In this document: one piece after another, positions 22,640-34,750 of the stretch
Layout of the letters: each line of letters opens with the position of its first letter
Numbering within the stretch: position 1 is the first letter of the stretch
Source of the DNA: Rhizophagus irregularis
Lineage: Eukaryota; Glomeromycota; Glomeromycetes; Glomerales; Glomeraceae
NCBI RefSeq assembly: GCF_026210795.1
Contig: NC_089429.1
Location: 7,845,001-7,909,000 of the forward strand
DNA length: 64,000 nucleotides
Direction of reading: 5' to 3'
Program-made: the position numbers and the translations under genes
The notes under the pieces: generated by a model
Database searches by the model: none
Told to the model about the DNA's origin: nothing
Seen by the model: the letters and a program-made list of their open reading frames with translations, nothing else

Positions 22640-22765
22640 CACGTACGCGCCGTAACTCAAAAGAAACGTTTCCAACGAGCGTGTAAAAGAATTTTCAAAC
22701 CTGGGAAACCTAACGAACCTACGACTTTCTCCTTGTTCATCGTCCATTTTTTCAATATGGTATAT
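22640..22765 (-). pseudogene. Conserved coding remnant seen in all three copies
   Basis: On the minus strand 'KMDDEQGESRRFVRFPRF' and the following residues (ENSFTRSLE) are readable in copy A and in copies B (about 37120-37230) and C (about 55765-55865). Downstream the frame is lost in an A/T homopolymer whose length differs in each copy. This suggests a once-coding exon. The family was not recognised. Confidence 0.35.
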
Positions 22766-23726
22766 GTAACATCCAACCAAATGTGAATGCATTTATTTGC
22801 TACTTAATTTAAATACACTATTTTAGTCATAAAAAATTCGCGTGAATTTTTTCTTATTGATTTCTTTTGCATTGATTGTATGATTTTTTTGTGAACTCTT
22901 ACGTGTTTAAACACGTTCTTGATAAAATAATGTATTCTTTTATGCAGATTAAGTCCTCACATAATAAAATTCTCGTTGCATCTTTTCTTTGGGCGAAGTA
23001 TCTTACAAAACAGCAATGTGAGTCTAACTACTCTATCCACTCTATGATCTTCTAGGGTTCGATACTGATTCAATCCCATTCAACAATTGAATTACTATAG
23101 TCTCCCATGATTACTTTCTTCTGCTATACTTCAAAGATTCTTTGATGTGTTAGTAATTATTATCTCATGTTCGCTGATGGGCGAGAAAAATATATTACCA
23201 ATTATTATTTGCATCTTTTTAGAAAGAGTGTACGTTCTATATAGTACGTCCCGATCCTTTGTTTTTTTCCAATATGATGTTCCAGCAGACAGGCACTTTC
23301 ATGATCTGATCGGAAGACCACATTTGTTTAATAGATCTAGTATTCTATAGGTGACGTGACGGTATTTGTTGCATCAATTTACCTTCTTCCTTTTCAGTGA
23401 TTGAGTATCTGTTGTGAATGGCTTTAATATACCTTTGGTGCTTAAAAGTAACTAATATCATTAATGATATCCTTCCATGAATTTAGGTACAGCGATACAG
23501 CGATGATCTGAATTATTAGTGATCGTTGCTGTTGTCATGGATTGATTTTGTGAGTAAATTTTCATGTGAAGAAATATTTTATCTTGTTGTACACTATGCG
23601 ACCTCGTCAAATCTCTCAGATTATTTACGGTAATCTTAAATGTTTACTTCCTCTCTAGAATCTCCTTGTAACTAGAATTATAATAAACCTCCCTTCAACT
23701 CATATATTTTCACCATCTTTCCCTAG

Positions 23727-24130
23727 CTACATAAGATAAAAAAAAATATACATCAAAAAAATAATTCTTGGTACACACCAAACACTCTTGATCTCAGATT
23801 TGGGCACCTCTTTCTGCGTGTTACATAGTGGAAGCTGGGCCTTACATAGGCATTTAACGCTTTTATCAAATCCTTTTTCTATACCGGTAACATAGTAACT
23901 CAGCTTGTACTCCATAGGGGAATACGATCCTTAATTTCTTATCTATGGCTAGAAAGACGGCAATTCTTTTTGGGGAGATTGAAAAATTATATAGATTGCA
24001 TGTTATAATTGTCCTTTTCTTTTCCTTTAGCTTAGAATTTCGTTTTTTCACAGTTGTAATTTTCTTTGTTTCCAGTAAAATAAAATAACAATTCGTCTCC
24101 ATTGGGCAATATACACTTCTCTGTTGTAAA
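23727..24130 (-). pseudogene. Broken lysine-rich ORF remnants, copy A
   Basis: Two overlapping minus-strand ORFs (23866-24102 and 23727-23915) together look like one reading frame broken by a frameshift. They contain a very basic segment (TTVKKRNSKLKEKKRTII) and 'MEYKLSYYVTGIEKGFDKSV'. Matching pieces occur in B (38403-38600) and C (57088-57276) with other breaks, and no copy is intact. The function is not recognisable. Confidence 0.35.
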
Positions 24131-25606
24131 ACATATTTTTTCTAATTGTATATAATTAGAGCAGTCTCTGCTATTTTTCTCAAATTTCCAGGGTCTATAT
24201 TTATAGTTAACCTTCTTATACAGACGTGGTATGACTGCATCTGTTTAATCACTACATAACATAGTGATATTAACATGGAATACATGGAAATTGTTGCCGG
24301 ATAATCTTCAAACTTACTGAATGGAAAACGTATATCATTTTTAAAATGTTCCCACCAAATGTTTCAATTATTAAACTTTCAATACTACTTGGTAAAATTA
24401 AATTAATATAGAAATAAAAACAATGTTCCTTAGATATGATATACCTCGCCATACGAGTTTTTTCCTTCAGTTCTCAATTACCAATTGTTTACTTCTTAAT
24501 TTTGTGAAGCATTTTAGATGATTTTAGCGAGTCAGAATTCTGGATTTGTTTTGTCCGGTCGTTCCACAAAAGTGTTAGATTTTGTACTATGAAGCCAAGC
24601 TGGAAGTAAAGGCTATGTGAAAAATATCACATCTATACCGCCAACTCCACCAACCCGAAAATCTCAGAATATTTTCTGATGAATCATCATAAATATAAAA
24701 AGTGTCCTAATTATCACCATTACGAATTCGTTCAAGCGAGGTAATAATTTGATCTATTAAAATAAACATTAATTAAAATCAAATATTATTTAATTCTTAA
24801 ATGTATTTAATTGTTAATTAAATAATGAAATAATTACCAAAATAAATAAAGAGTCCTTATCTGCATTATTTAATATGATTTAAACGTTGTCGAAAAATGT
24901 TATATGATGCAACAACTTAACAATCTATTTTTTAAATCTTGGCGGTTGATAGTTAAGGAAAACTAGAGATTAAGCCAGGTGTTAAGAAACAAAGACAGGT
25001 CACGGCACTTCCTATTGTCTTCCTAGCATGTTTAGGATCCCAAACATATGCTAAAGAACCAATTTATTTATAAAAATGGAACATTAAGTTATTTTTTGTA
25101 TTGAAATGAAATTGGTGAAAATTGATAGATGATGTCAGATCAAATTCTATGATAACCATGATAACCATTCAAGTTGGTGACACACACGGCAAATCCCAAT
25201 TGATAAGAATAAAAGTGCACGCGCTAATCTGATAATTCGTGGTTTTTTCTTCGCGCCTTTTTGTTTTCCACCTTTAAAATAGGATATATTTATATTTTTA
25301 GAACTTATAAGTGTTGTTTTTCCGCAATTTTTGTTTTCCACCTTTAAAATAGGGTATGTTCGTATTTTTTATAATTTATATATTACGGTATGTATTAAAA
25401 GTCTAATAAAAAAAGGGGATTTTTATATGTAATTATTTTTAGTGCCGTAATTTTTTAGTTGGTGCTTTTTGTTCAAGCTAGTCAGTTGCTTTAGCAGATG
25501 CGGAAAATTTTTTTATGATGCTTTTCATGTATGAAAAGACGGCCTTAGGTGGCAGATGATTCAAGAAAATGATGTAAGTTATAAATAAATCAATCTTTTC
25601 ATAATT

Positions 25607-25756
25607 ATGAATCAACAAATTCATAATTCTACTAATAATTCCAATTTAGACAACGAACTTGTTCTTCAAAATTATGAAAACTCAACTTCAAATCTACTAC
25701 TTAACCATCACATGTTAATCAACACGGCCAATATTAACAACCAAGAAATAGCGTAA
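25607..25756 (+). pseudogene. 49-codon Asn-rich ORF followed by broken frame
   Basis: ATG 25607 opens an Asn/Leu-rich peptide (MNQQIHNSTNNSNLDNELVL) that stops at 25754. Beyond the stop, readable scraps (for example NDDFIRWKLMMKHHLEE) continue for a few hundred bases with several stops. In copy B the same start (40037) meets an earlier stop. This is the 5' part of a dead gene; the family is unknown. Confidence 0.35.
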
Positions 25757-26592
25757 GCGCTCTGATACAAATTTGATGTAAATAAGAATGATGATTTTAT
25801 CCGATGGAAATTGATGATGAAACATCATCTTGAAGAAACCCGGGTGTTTACCAAGCAATAACCAGAAAACGTTCAAAAACAGTCTTTCAAGAAAACGAAA
25901 CGCACGACGAAAAGCATTGGGAAGGAATATAATAAATATCAAGATAACTCTGCGGTGATCATGTGAAAGTTGAAGAAATGATTTGTCTGATTTCAAAGTA
26001 GGGCTATTTAAATAAGCTAGTTCAATTACTCTAGGATCAAAAAAATATCTTTTGTTCATCTTATTACAAATACTCAAGGATACAAGTGATGAGCTTTAAT
26101 GCTAGTGAAGCTCAAGCAAAAAAAAAAAAAATAATTGGAGTCCGTTATCAAAGTAGAACAAAAATAACTTGATTACTGGTTTTTTCCAACGATAAAGTTT
26201 CAAGTAAAGATCATGCAAATGGGGTACAAGAAAGAAATACTTATCTTGATGGCGTAAGTCGATGATATGATCTATTTTAATAAGCGGTATTCGGACTGGC
26301 AGTTATGTCGATACAGAATAATACTTATTGGACGAGTAGTTCGTACTTGAGTTGGATAGGTCGAGATTGAACGGGATGAATAAGTAGAGATGTTTAAATT
26401 CTCATCTGATTATTATTCATGAGTAATTGCATTTATCGGTACATGTTGATATTAATTCGTGCCTCGTTTTTTTGGCATATCTTGTACCTTCTCGCGAATC
26501 TTAAAGATCTCTTAGTAAGTCATATACTCGTCTTTTCTTAAATATATATCTCATCTTAATTTATTAATAAATGTCTTGTGTGTTTATATAAG

Positions 26593-26708
26593 CAACATAT
26601 ATTTCCTATCCTAAAGAAACAATAGGTGATATTTATTCTTCAAGTACATCTAATGGAGCTGCACCAGTTGCTACCGTTGCAGAATGCAGATCTAATATTT
26701 CTTCATAA
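26593..26708 (+). pseudogene. Last-exon-like ORF, conserved in A and B
   Basis: After an acceptor-like 'tgtttatataag' the frame reads YISYPKETIGDIYSSSTSNG and ends 'ECRSNISS' at a TAA (26706-26708). Copy B is identical here except for one residue (41022-41137). It lies inside a roughly 570-base block where A and B are almost identical. It looks like the 3' exon of a gene whose upstream exons I cannot find. Confidence 0.35.
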
Positions 26709-27723
26709 ATTTTATAAGTTTTTAATTAACTCTACCTCGAAAATTATAGCAATTTTTATTATTTTAAAATTAAATTGTATAATAATCCGGTTTCCTATTT
26801 TTATCTTATAAATAAAAATTTATTATGAGATTTTAATTATATTTTAACATATGTATCTTAACGATGCAGATGTATTCATTATTTACAAGTCGGTAAAAAA
26901 TTTATTATCCCGATGTAATCTTTTCACACAATAAAATAATATAATTGATATTTCTGACGATTTGGTCTAATCGTATAATAATTTGATCTATGATAAGTCT
27001 ATTACAAAGTGATCAAATTTGTAAATTTCATGCTTCATCAATTCCATCTAGTCCGACGCTCATTATACCAATCTCGTAATTCTAAACCTTTTTCGTGCCA
27101 ATAGAACCATAATTGGTTAAACTACCCACTAATTAATAATAAGCTACACCTAATCCTCAAAGCCACAAGCGACTAGTTCCCTTTGAAGTAAATACTGTAA
27201 ATTTTGTTTATCGAAAATTCAAAATGTGAAAACCATAATATATTTTCAACTTTGTCGATGCATAATCGTACAAAGGATACTCCTATAAAATAAACAAATA
27301 TACGATTATTTTTTAAAATACTTAAAGAATACATGTTCATATATATTACCTTACGAGAGGATCATTCTTTTGTATCTAGCAAATACTTGGAAACGGAAAG
27401 GAACATCATTTTTCTATAAATTCACATGCCAGTATAAACTCTTGATGCTACAATTGTAATCAAACCTTAAACATATTGTAAAATATTTTACATCGACCAT
27501 CAAATGGTGTTGACTTTGGTTCGTAGTATATGCAATCTTACTGCCTTCCTATAACAAGGATCTAATGCATTCCCATTTTTGTAAAACTAAAAATTATAAT
27601 TATAAAATTTAATTAATTAAAAAATGGATAATAATAATATTCCTACTTACTTCACGCGTTTTACGCTAGTCTTCAAATTTCTAATTCAGATCTTGTTCAT
27701 CGCCATTTTTTCAATTTCAGTGT

Positions 27724-28452
27724 CTGTAACATCATCCGAGGAAATGACCAAATATGCTTAGAAGAGAATGCTGGGTCACCATCAGCCCATTACCGATACA
27801 CTATATAGGACCACTTCATCATTATATTCACCATTTGACCCAACACTTCCTATGAAGAAAACCCTCGTCTTTATTTCCCTCCAGACATACATTTAAATTC
27901 ATGAAATACTAATCATAAGAAATGTCAATCATGAAAAAACACTAACACCCTATCTTAATAAAAACGTTAAAATAAAATCTTACTCCGTCTCTATTTCCTC
28001 CCGTTAAAATTCCGAGAGGAAAATTTAATATCTATTATAATAAAAGACCAATTATACCGACATAAATTTAATAAATATTAAAAGAAAACTATCCCTTTCC
28101 GTCCCTGATCTTTTAAATAATCATGAAGAAAAATATACGACTTCATTTAATAAATGAAAAATCTCATTATTTCCTCTTCACAATTTTAATTCTTTTAACG
28201 TCCAGAATCTTGGATTTCCTGGATTGCTCGTTCAACATATGATTGCCGCCTGTGGCTGCCAGATTCACTAAATCTCATCAGAACACCTAGACTATTTAGG
28301 AAAAATTCACGTACCTGTTCGTTGGTCAATATCAAATATGGAAGATAATTATCGTTCGCATCACCAGCTCCCTCGATTAATAACGACTGATAAATCCAAA
28401 AGATTTGTTTAATTGTAGAGATACTAACTTTTTGACTATTATATAAATGCAT
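27724..28452 (-). other. Segment present in A, absent from B; carries an 85-codon ORF
   Basis: Copy B jumps from 'caatttcagtgtc' to 'attaattgtagag' where A has about 680 extra bases. The shared word 'ttaattg' at the join suggests a deletion in B. Inside A, the minus-strand ORF 28195-28452 reads well (LLIEGAGDANDNYLPYLILT; 'EQVREFFLNSLGVLMRFSE') and ends near a natural stop. It resembles an exon of an uncharacterised Rhizophagus gene. The rest of the segment is pyrimidine-rich, non-coding text. Confidence 0.45.
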
Positions 28453-29049
28453 TGAATTAGGACTGTGACCATAAAACGTATATTATCTATCCATGTAGAG
28501 CATGAATTTTATGTAAATTTACTCAACATAGAATTTGTTCGTAAAAATCAATTAAGGAAGTTAATTGATAAGGGGGCACAACTCCTCCCGTAGTATTTTT
28601 TTAAACTTTTCTTGCATAAACTTTTTCATTAATGCTAACCAATCGAAGTAAGGCAATCTACGTACTCCACCAGAGGATACAGAGGATATTAGTCGTATTG
28701 ATATCAATTCGTATATGTTAAATTAATTATTTGTTTATTTCTTCATTTATTTTCTATCATCATCGATATTCATCGCATCAACATTCTTATCGTTGGAAAA
28801 GATGAACATTCGAAGCATTAAGCTTCGAATACATAATCTGCTTCTCAATACTTTCTCTTTTATATATTAAAAAATAAAAATATCGAATTAGATAATAATA
28901 AACTTTTAATAAAAATTCGAAAATTGGTACAAGGCGACAATAGTTGATAAATATTGTTATCAATCATTTTAACTCCAGATTGTAAATTACTAAATAAGGT
29001 ATTCAACATACATTTATTTGATAACGTTATCTATCATTTATCTAAATGT

Positions 29050-29155
29050 GTATAAGGGTCTGAAATGTGTGACAGATTGCGCCGATTATACTGGTAATTG
29101 GTGTATAAGGGTCTGAAATGTGTGACAGATTACGCCGATTATACTGGACTACTTA
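29050..29155. repeat. 52-base tandem duplication in copy A
   Basis: 'tataagggtctgaaatgtgt' followed by 'gacagatt(g/a)cgccgattat' occurs at 29051 and again at 29103. Copy B has one copy only (about 42885-42925), so the duplication arose after A and B separated. Confidence 0.85.
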
Positions 29156-30537
29156 AAAGTTTGTAGCGCATCTTTACAAAAATGTCATGACATCATTAGC
29201 GGCAGCGATTCCGATCGAATTTTACAAATTTTACAACAAAAACCCCCTTTGACGCTCTAAGTAAACTTGCAGAGCGGACAAAATTAGCATATATGCGTAA
29301 TTCCAAAGGTTATTGTTAAGAAAATTGTCTGTGGCACATGTGCCGATCCGGCACACATTTTAAAGCAATTCAGTAAGATCACGTGACTAAAATTGAATCC
29401 CTTTGTGTTTTTATGCAAACACAAATGCATACATAATTGACTATCAATAAGGAGATTGGTTTATAGGTTGATTTTGTAATAAAAGTTTATTTGGAAATTG
29501 GGTCTGGTTATTTCTAAAATTGGCTGATTTCTTTATTTTCTTTATTTACAAGTTATTTAGTATATTTGTAATAAGATTTAAAATTTAAAAGAAATGCAAA
29601 CGCGTAAATGCGTATTATTTGCTTTTTTTTTTCTTTAAAAATTTGAACTATTTTTCGAGTTAACCCTTTTTTATTGTTATCTCTTTTTTTTTATATTTTT
29701 TGATAATTTTGAATAAAGTTTATATCAAGAACATAATTCATTTGAAATTGATAGTAAGCGTACCATTTCGCAAATAGAAATTGAAGAACAAAAAATGCTG
29801 TATGGATCTGCATACTATAGATTTGAAACCACACCATGCCATACCATGCAAGTTTAAATAATACTTAAAATTTGCCACTAAAGTCACTATAAATTATTAG
29901 ATTGTCGTGTTCTTATTCTCTTTTAATACAGTAGTAAAAGTAAAGAAGGTACAATAACATACAACTAAATAATACATGTATGCTAAGGGATTCAAAAAGA
30001 TAATAATATTTAATTAATTATAAATTTCATAACAAGTGGACGTTATTTTTTATTATTATTTCAAAAAGCCATGTTTTACTTGTATCTTTTAATTTCCTTT
30101 AAATAACTACATTTTTTGACGATTAAACTATTAAAGAAGAACTACGTTGACGATTATAGAAATAAACTTTTACGATATTATTTGATAAATAGGTATTATA
30201 TAAACGATTTAACTATTAAAGAATAACGATTATAGAAATAAAATTTTACGATATTATTTGATAAATATGCATTATATATTATTAAAAATAACATTGTAGA
30301 AATAAGAGAACAATTACGTCATTCACATATTTACGTGTAAAAAAAAGAAAAATTATTAAACCTTGAAAGATTTTTATTCATAAATTAACTGTAGGGTAAT
30401 TTCGTTTACTTGAAAACAAAAGAAAAAATCTTTAATAAAATAACTCTGATGACAACATAATAATACATAGATGATACATACTTCAGAATTTCTGAGCTTA
30501 AATCAAGGATGAGCTTAAGTGATGGATAAGATTAAGT

Positions 30538-30588
30538 GACGGACGAGTTTAAATGACGGACGAGTTTAAATGATGGACGAGTTTAAAT
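30538..30588. repeat. 17-bp minisatellite, 3 units (copy A)
   Basis: Unit GACGGACGAGTTTAAAT starts at 30538, 30555 and 30572 (the last with GATGG). The same array in copy B has seven units. Degenerate relatives ('gatggataag', 'gacggataagctt') lie on both sides. Confidence 0.9.
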
Positions 30589-31998
30589 TTAAATGACTGA
30601 GTAAAATAAATGAATGAATAGTTTACATAACGGATGAATTTAAATGACGGATAAGCTTATAATGACTTAAATGATGAATGATGGGGGAGTTTATAAAAAA
30701 TAAGTTGGGAGAGAGACAGTTTATATAACAAAACGAACAATACGTTTATTTATCGTTTCGGATCCGTACGGGAGATCAATATAACACAAAAATCAACGAA
30801 CATCAATTAAAACACAGAAAGCATGCTCCACCAAAACACAAACATAGAAATAAAGTATTTTTACACGTCTTTTTGACATCACTTTCATTCAAAGACACAT
30901 ATTCGTTTGAAATTATGACATAATACCACAAATCACATTAATTCTTGAATCATCAGGATTTTAATGGCGCGAACAGAATATTCATGACATGAAGTTTGAC
31001 TCAATGAAGCAGTTGGGTTAAATAAATATTGTGATTATCGGAACTACAGTTCGAGAAGCGCGAGTTTAATATTAGTCATGGGATTATAGTTTATTTTATT
31101 ACTTGATTTTAGCAATGTTTAACCGTATCCACATATTTATGTGTCGATCCAAGATTGAATCTCACGATTAGATAATATGTTTATATATAATTAATATGTT
31201 TGTATATAATCATGAGTTATATAATCATGAGTTATAAAGTTGCACCGATTACGCCAATGAACAATATTTGGTCGCAAATTTTTTATGTTTTGGATATTTT
31301 ACATTACAAATATTCATAATAGAAAAAGATTGTATATTTTCTGTATTTTATTTCTCATGGGCGACACACATTCATGGAATTGGGCACATTACATCTATTA
31401 TTGTTATAAAATAATAATAAACTTTAAATTTCAAAACAAGTTTTTGTTTTTTTTATTCTTCTTCAGCCTTTCTTTTTGATTCCTGTTGATGTAACAAATT
31501 ATTTTTCCATCGCAACCTTTTTTGTATTACATAATTCAAATTAAAATTCAGAATAAAGCAAACAAGTTGTTTTATCAATCCTTTTCTTCGTGATGATAAA
31601 CAAAAAAAAAGATAAACTAGAATGATAAGAAAATTATGCTTCAATTTGTTCATATTTATTATCAAGGGTACTCGACAGGGACCCGAAACAGGTCAGACCA
31701 AAATAGGTATAATCTATTGATTTTCGAATTTTCCGCGTGGGGAAATCCAAGGTTTTTATACGTCCCAACAAAAATAAATATAATTTGAATAAACAAAAAA
31801 TTAGTAAGCCAGTATTCCCTAAAAAATAAGCTATGAAAACAATTTTAGAGAATGTACATACAAATAAAATGAAATACAGTTAGTTTAATCACGCTATACT
31901 CAACTCATTACCGGTCACATACCCCTTTATTAGAATGGTCCGTCTCTTTAGTCACACCATAGTATTCAAACAAAAAAAAATTTTTAAAGAAATAAATT

Positions 31999-32296
31999 CC
32001 GATAGTCGACAGTTAAAATTCTTGACGCCAAAGTTTTTTTTTTATAAATTTTATAAATTTCCAATTAAACAATAATTTTAAAAATACAGAGGCGCAGTAT
32101 CAGGTCTTAATTTATCCCAGGTAATTAAAATATAATTTGTAGTATTAACGCAAAATATTTGTAAATTTTATCAATACCAATGCAAATTGTTTGCAAATTT
32201 TATTAATATTACCGGTAATGCAAATTAACTAACGTTACTATATTATTAATGAAATTAAAAGGAAATTTTTTTTATTTTAACTAAAAGGACTATGTA
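31999..32296. repeat. Repeat at the A/B junction, inverted relative to 46059-46344
   Basis: The text from 'gatagtcgacagttaaaatt' to 'taaaaggactatgta' is the reverse complement of 46059-46344, with moderate divergence. The two sit at equivalent places just outside copies A and B, so this piece was inverted or inserted independently in one spacer. Its terminal words (AAAATCCCGA type) suggest a transposable element. Confidence 0.8.
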
Positions 32297-32431
32297 ATAA
32301 TTATCAACAGACTGTTCATATTCATTTGAAATAATTTTTTTTTTTTATCTACTGTCTTTCTTGATACTATAATCCCAAATTTGCAAGTATATCAATAAAA
32401 GCAGCTGATGCTCCAGAAGTTTGTAATTATG

Positions 32432-32579
32432 GGTCTAAATCGCGACGGGTCAAAATCCCGAATGGGTCAAAATCCCGACAGTTGGCCTGCATTATGCAGA
32501 GTTATGCAGAATTATGCGGAATCACGTGAATTTTGACCAGCATTAGAATTCGAGATTTTGACCCGTCGCGATTTTGACC
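32432..32579. mobile_element. MITE-like inverted repeat, 148 bp
   Basis: Left end GGTCTAAATCGCGACGGGTC continuing AAAATCCCGA matches in inverted orientation the right end, which closes ...GACCCGTCGCGATTTTGACC, about 30 bases with a few differences. The core contains 'tatgcagaattatgcgg' and 'aatcacgtgaattttgacca'. No clear target duplication could be set, so the superfamily is open. Confidence 0.7.
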
Positions 32580-32640
32580 GGATACCTTTTCAAACAATAA
32601 AAATAATTATTTTATGTCGATGTTTGTATTACCATCTTTA

Positions 32641-32965
32641 GACGCAAATATATCAAGATTCACTGATCCGTTTTCTATAATTTTAGGCTCATTGGAAAGC
32701 CCTTGTTCCGGACTTTATAGGCGAAAAAAGAGCTCGCCGATTGAATTATTAGATCCGGAGATATTTACGTTTTAAATTGAGGTACGAATTTTTTAACATG
32801 CTTAAATGCAAATATCTTTGGATCCACTGATCCGTTTTTTATAAATTTAGGCTCTTTGGAAAGCACTTGATCTGGACTATATGAGCGAAAAAAGAGCTTG
32901 CCGATTGGATCATTGGATCTGGAGATATTTACGTTTAAAGTTGAAATACGAATTTTCAACATATA
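32641..32965. repeat. 163-bp tandem duplication
   Basis: 'cactgatccgtttt' occurs at 32661 and 32824. The surrounding text ('ttaggctc', 'ttggaaagc', 'cgaaaaaagagct(c/t)gccgatt', 'ggagatatttacgttt') repeats at the same 163-base spacing with about 10% differences. The second unit is open on the minus strand (32765-32962), but the first is not in the same way, so coding is unlikely. Confidence 0.85.
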
Positions 32966-33127
32966 TAGTAAGTGCTAAGAATTATATTAATTTAAAAGAA
33001 ATATTTACCAAATTATAGTATAATAACATTAAATAAAATTTTTTAATACTCACCCCAATTTACTGTATATTATATTAAATGTAACAAAATCAATATTTTA
33101 ATTAAAGGTGGACAAATCAGCCCATAT

Positions 33128-33800
33128 GGTATTTATTATTAATACTAGCTAAAAAATAACATAAAGAAACTAATTTCTTCTTATTATTATTATTAGTTTT
33201 TTCTGATTTACTAGCAGAATTAGTTCCTTCATATAGTTCATCAAAAAATCCAATTAAATCTGCACTAGTTTTAATGTATTTTTAAATTCATTAGAATCAT
33301 AAATTGGCTTTTGATTTAATAATCTTTGATTTTTATAAAGTATGTTAGACATTTTTTAATTTTATTACTTAAACTAATTTTATCTGAAACTGTTAATTAT
33401 GCTATAATTTCTTGATAATCTGATTCAAATTGTTTTAATTCTTCTCCATTATATAAAATATCTTTTCTAAATGAATAAGTATGATTTTCTATTTTTAATA
33501 TATTATCATCATCATTTTTTTTGAGGATTGGTGCATTATATTCTTTTAATGTATTATAATCAGGATCTTTATCTGTTTTTTTCTACATAAACTACAGATT
33601 TTATCATTTTCATCTAATTGTAAAATTGAAATTAATCTTTTTGAAACTTTTTCAAGATTAAGATTTTTTGATTTTTGATTTAAATTTTTTGATTGATTTC
33701 TATATTCATTATGCTTTGGATAAGAACAAATTTTATTGTATTCAAGTAGCTTATAAGCTTCATTAATAATAAATTTATTATAATGCGGTGTGTTTGGCAT
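33128..33800 (-). pseudogene. Decayed member of a repeat-borne Rhizophagus protein family
   Basis: The minus strand starts with an intact 84-codon ORF (ATG 33800) containing 'VSKRLISILQLDENDKICSL' with a CxxC pair. It then continues in shifted frames with readable stretches: 'DPDYNTLKEYNAPILKKNDD', 'NHTYSFRKDILYNGEELK', and near 33170-33290 'DLIGFFDELYEGTN' plus 'KKKLVSLCYFLASINNKY'. I know the last block as a hallmark of a highly repeated, uncharacterised Rhizophagus family that may be transposon-linked. At least two frameshifts and one internal stop break this copy, and its 3' end is missing. The biochemical role of the family is unknown to me. Confidence 0.7.
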
Positions 33801-33994
33801 AATTTTATACCAACTAAAATAGATTCTTTTTTTGTTATTAGAATTTTTATATTATTAGTAATTTGTCCAATTATTCCTTTACAATCAGTAGAATTAAATT
33901 GGAAAACATGAATAGATTCTGTTGTGGCAGGCTGTGTACTTTATATGTCAGAAAAAAACCAAGAGTTAGAGCTTCATCCAACAATCTATTACCA

Positions 33995-34128
33995 TACCAT
34001 TCCGAAATTAAACAATCCCTGAAAATAAGCAACTCCGGCCAGCATTATAACGATTTTGACCAGAATTATGACGACTTTGGCCGGAATTAAGTTCAAAAAA
34101 ATGGTTGTTTAATAATTTCGGAATGGTA
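33995..34128. mobile_element. MITE-like inverted repeat, 134 bp (copy 1)
   Basis: The ends TACCATTCCGAAATTAAACAA and TTGTTTAATAATTTCGGAATGGTA form a terminal inverted repeat. The core carries 'ggccagcattat', 'ttgaccagaattatgac' and 'ggccggaattaagttc'. A second copy with the same flanks lies at 46876-47004, so it was present before the spacer was duplicated. Confidence 0.75.
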
Positions 34129-34149
34129 CAGTATATAGGGATACAGTGA

Positions 34150-34742
34150 ACAGGGCGGACATACCTTATATCACATGTTGATCATTTGCCGATCATAACA
34201 TATGACTGATTTTGAAACTTTATTCCAGGCCATAAATATTCAAAAAAATTATTCTAAATTGGTTTATTTAATAGTTTAATATATTAATAATTTAGATATA
34301 TTAATAATTTAGTATAAAAATTTTGTGGCAAAATAAAATGTGGTTCCAAAATAAGCTTTAGGCCAAAATTTTCAATAATTCATATATGTGCCGATCATCT
34401 GCTAATTTGACTTGAAGCTTTGGGCCAAACTAGAAACTTTCAAAATACATTATTTAGGTATTCAAGAATTAGTGACAAAAATAATTATAAAAAATTTTAA
34501 ATAATCAAAAAGTTAGCATTAAATAAATACTTGCTATTGTATTATAATAATTTATGTAATAAATGTAAGTTTTCAAAACATTATTTCTCAATCAATTTTA
34601 CATGAACATAGTTAAATAAAAATCATTTTGGTTTTTAATATACATAATCGTATTTTTTTTATGAGATAATATCGAATAGATAATTGAAATGATTGGCAAA
34701 ATGATCGACAATAATGTGATAATATAAGGATGTCCGCCCTCT
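34150..34742. mobile_element. hAT-like MITE, 593 bp, with 8-bp target duplication
   Basis: Long inverted ends: ACAGGGCGGACATACCTTAT on the left, and ATAAGGATGTCCGCCCTCT on the right whose complement starts AGAGGGCGGACATCC. The similarity continues about 50 bases inwards (TCACAT..GATCATTT.GCC). Direct repeats TACAGTGA lie at 34142-34149 and 34743-34750. There is no transposase ORF. The duplicate spacer near 47010 lacks this element at the matching point. Confidence 0.85.
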
Positions 34743-34750
34743 TACAGTGA

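Larger units (their letters stand above)
21175..31990. repeat. Segmental repeat unit, copy A
   Basis: Copy A aligns in the same orientation to copy B (35917-45704) along essentially its whole length and to copy C (47218-48209 plus 55518-57589) over its first part. The start is marked by 'aaaatgttcgatgcat' and the end by 'caaacaaaaaaaaatttt'. Differences are scattered substitutions, small indels and a few large ones: a 219-bp MITE at 21882, and a ~680-base segment at 27724-28405 missing from B. Inside are only short or broken ORFs, so the unit is a decayed gene-bearing segment or large element, not an active transposon. 31086-31985 and 28850-29040 hold nothing but AT-rich repeat text. Confidence 0.9.

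Noticed and set aside
22985..23070. tRNA-like string with 'gggttcgatactg'
   Set aside because: The other boxes and the cloverleaf pairing are missing, and copies B and C differ at the B-box-like positions.
31453..31665. Minus-strand ORF near the end of copy A, with a longer relative in copy B (44987-45292)
   Set aside because: Frames diverge by indels between the copies without preserving the protein, so selection on it is not visible.
21175..31990. Reading copy A as a single large autonomous transposon
   Set aside because: No transposase, integrase or reverse transcriptase motif and no matching terminal repeats were found; segmental duplication explains the data better.
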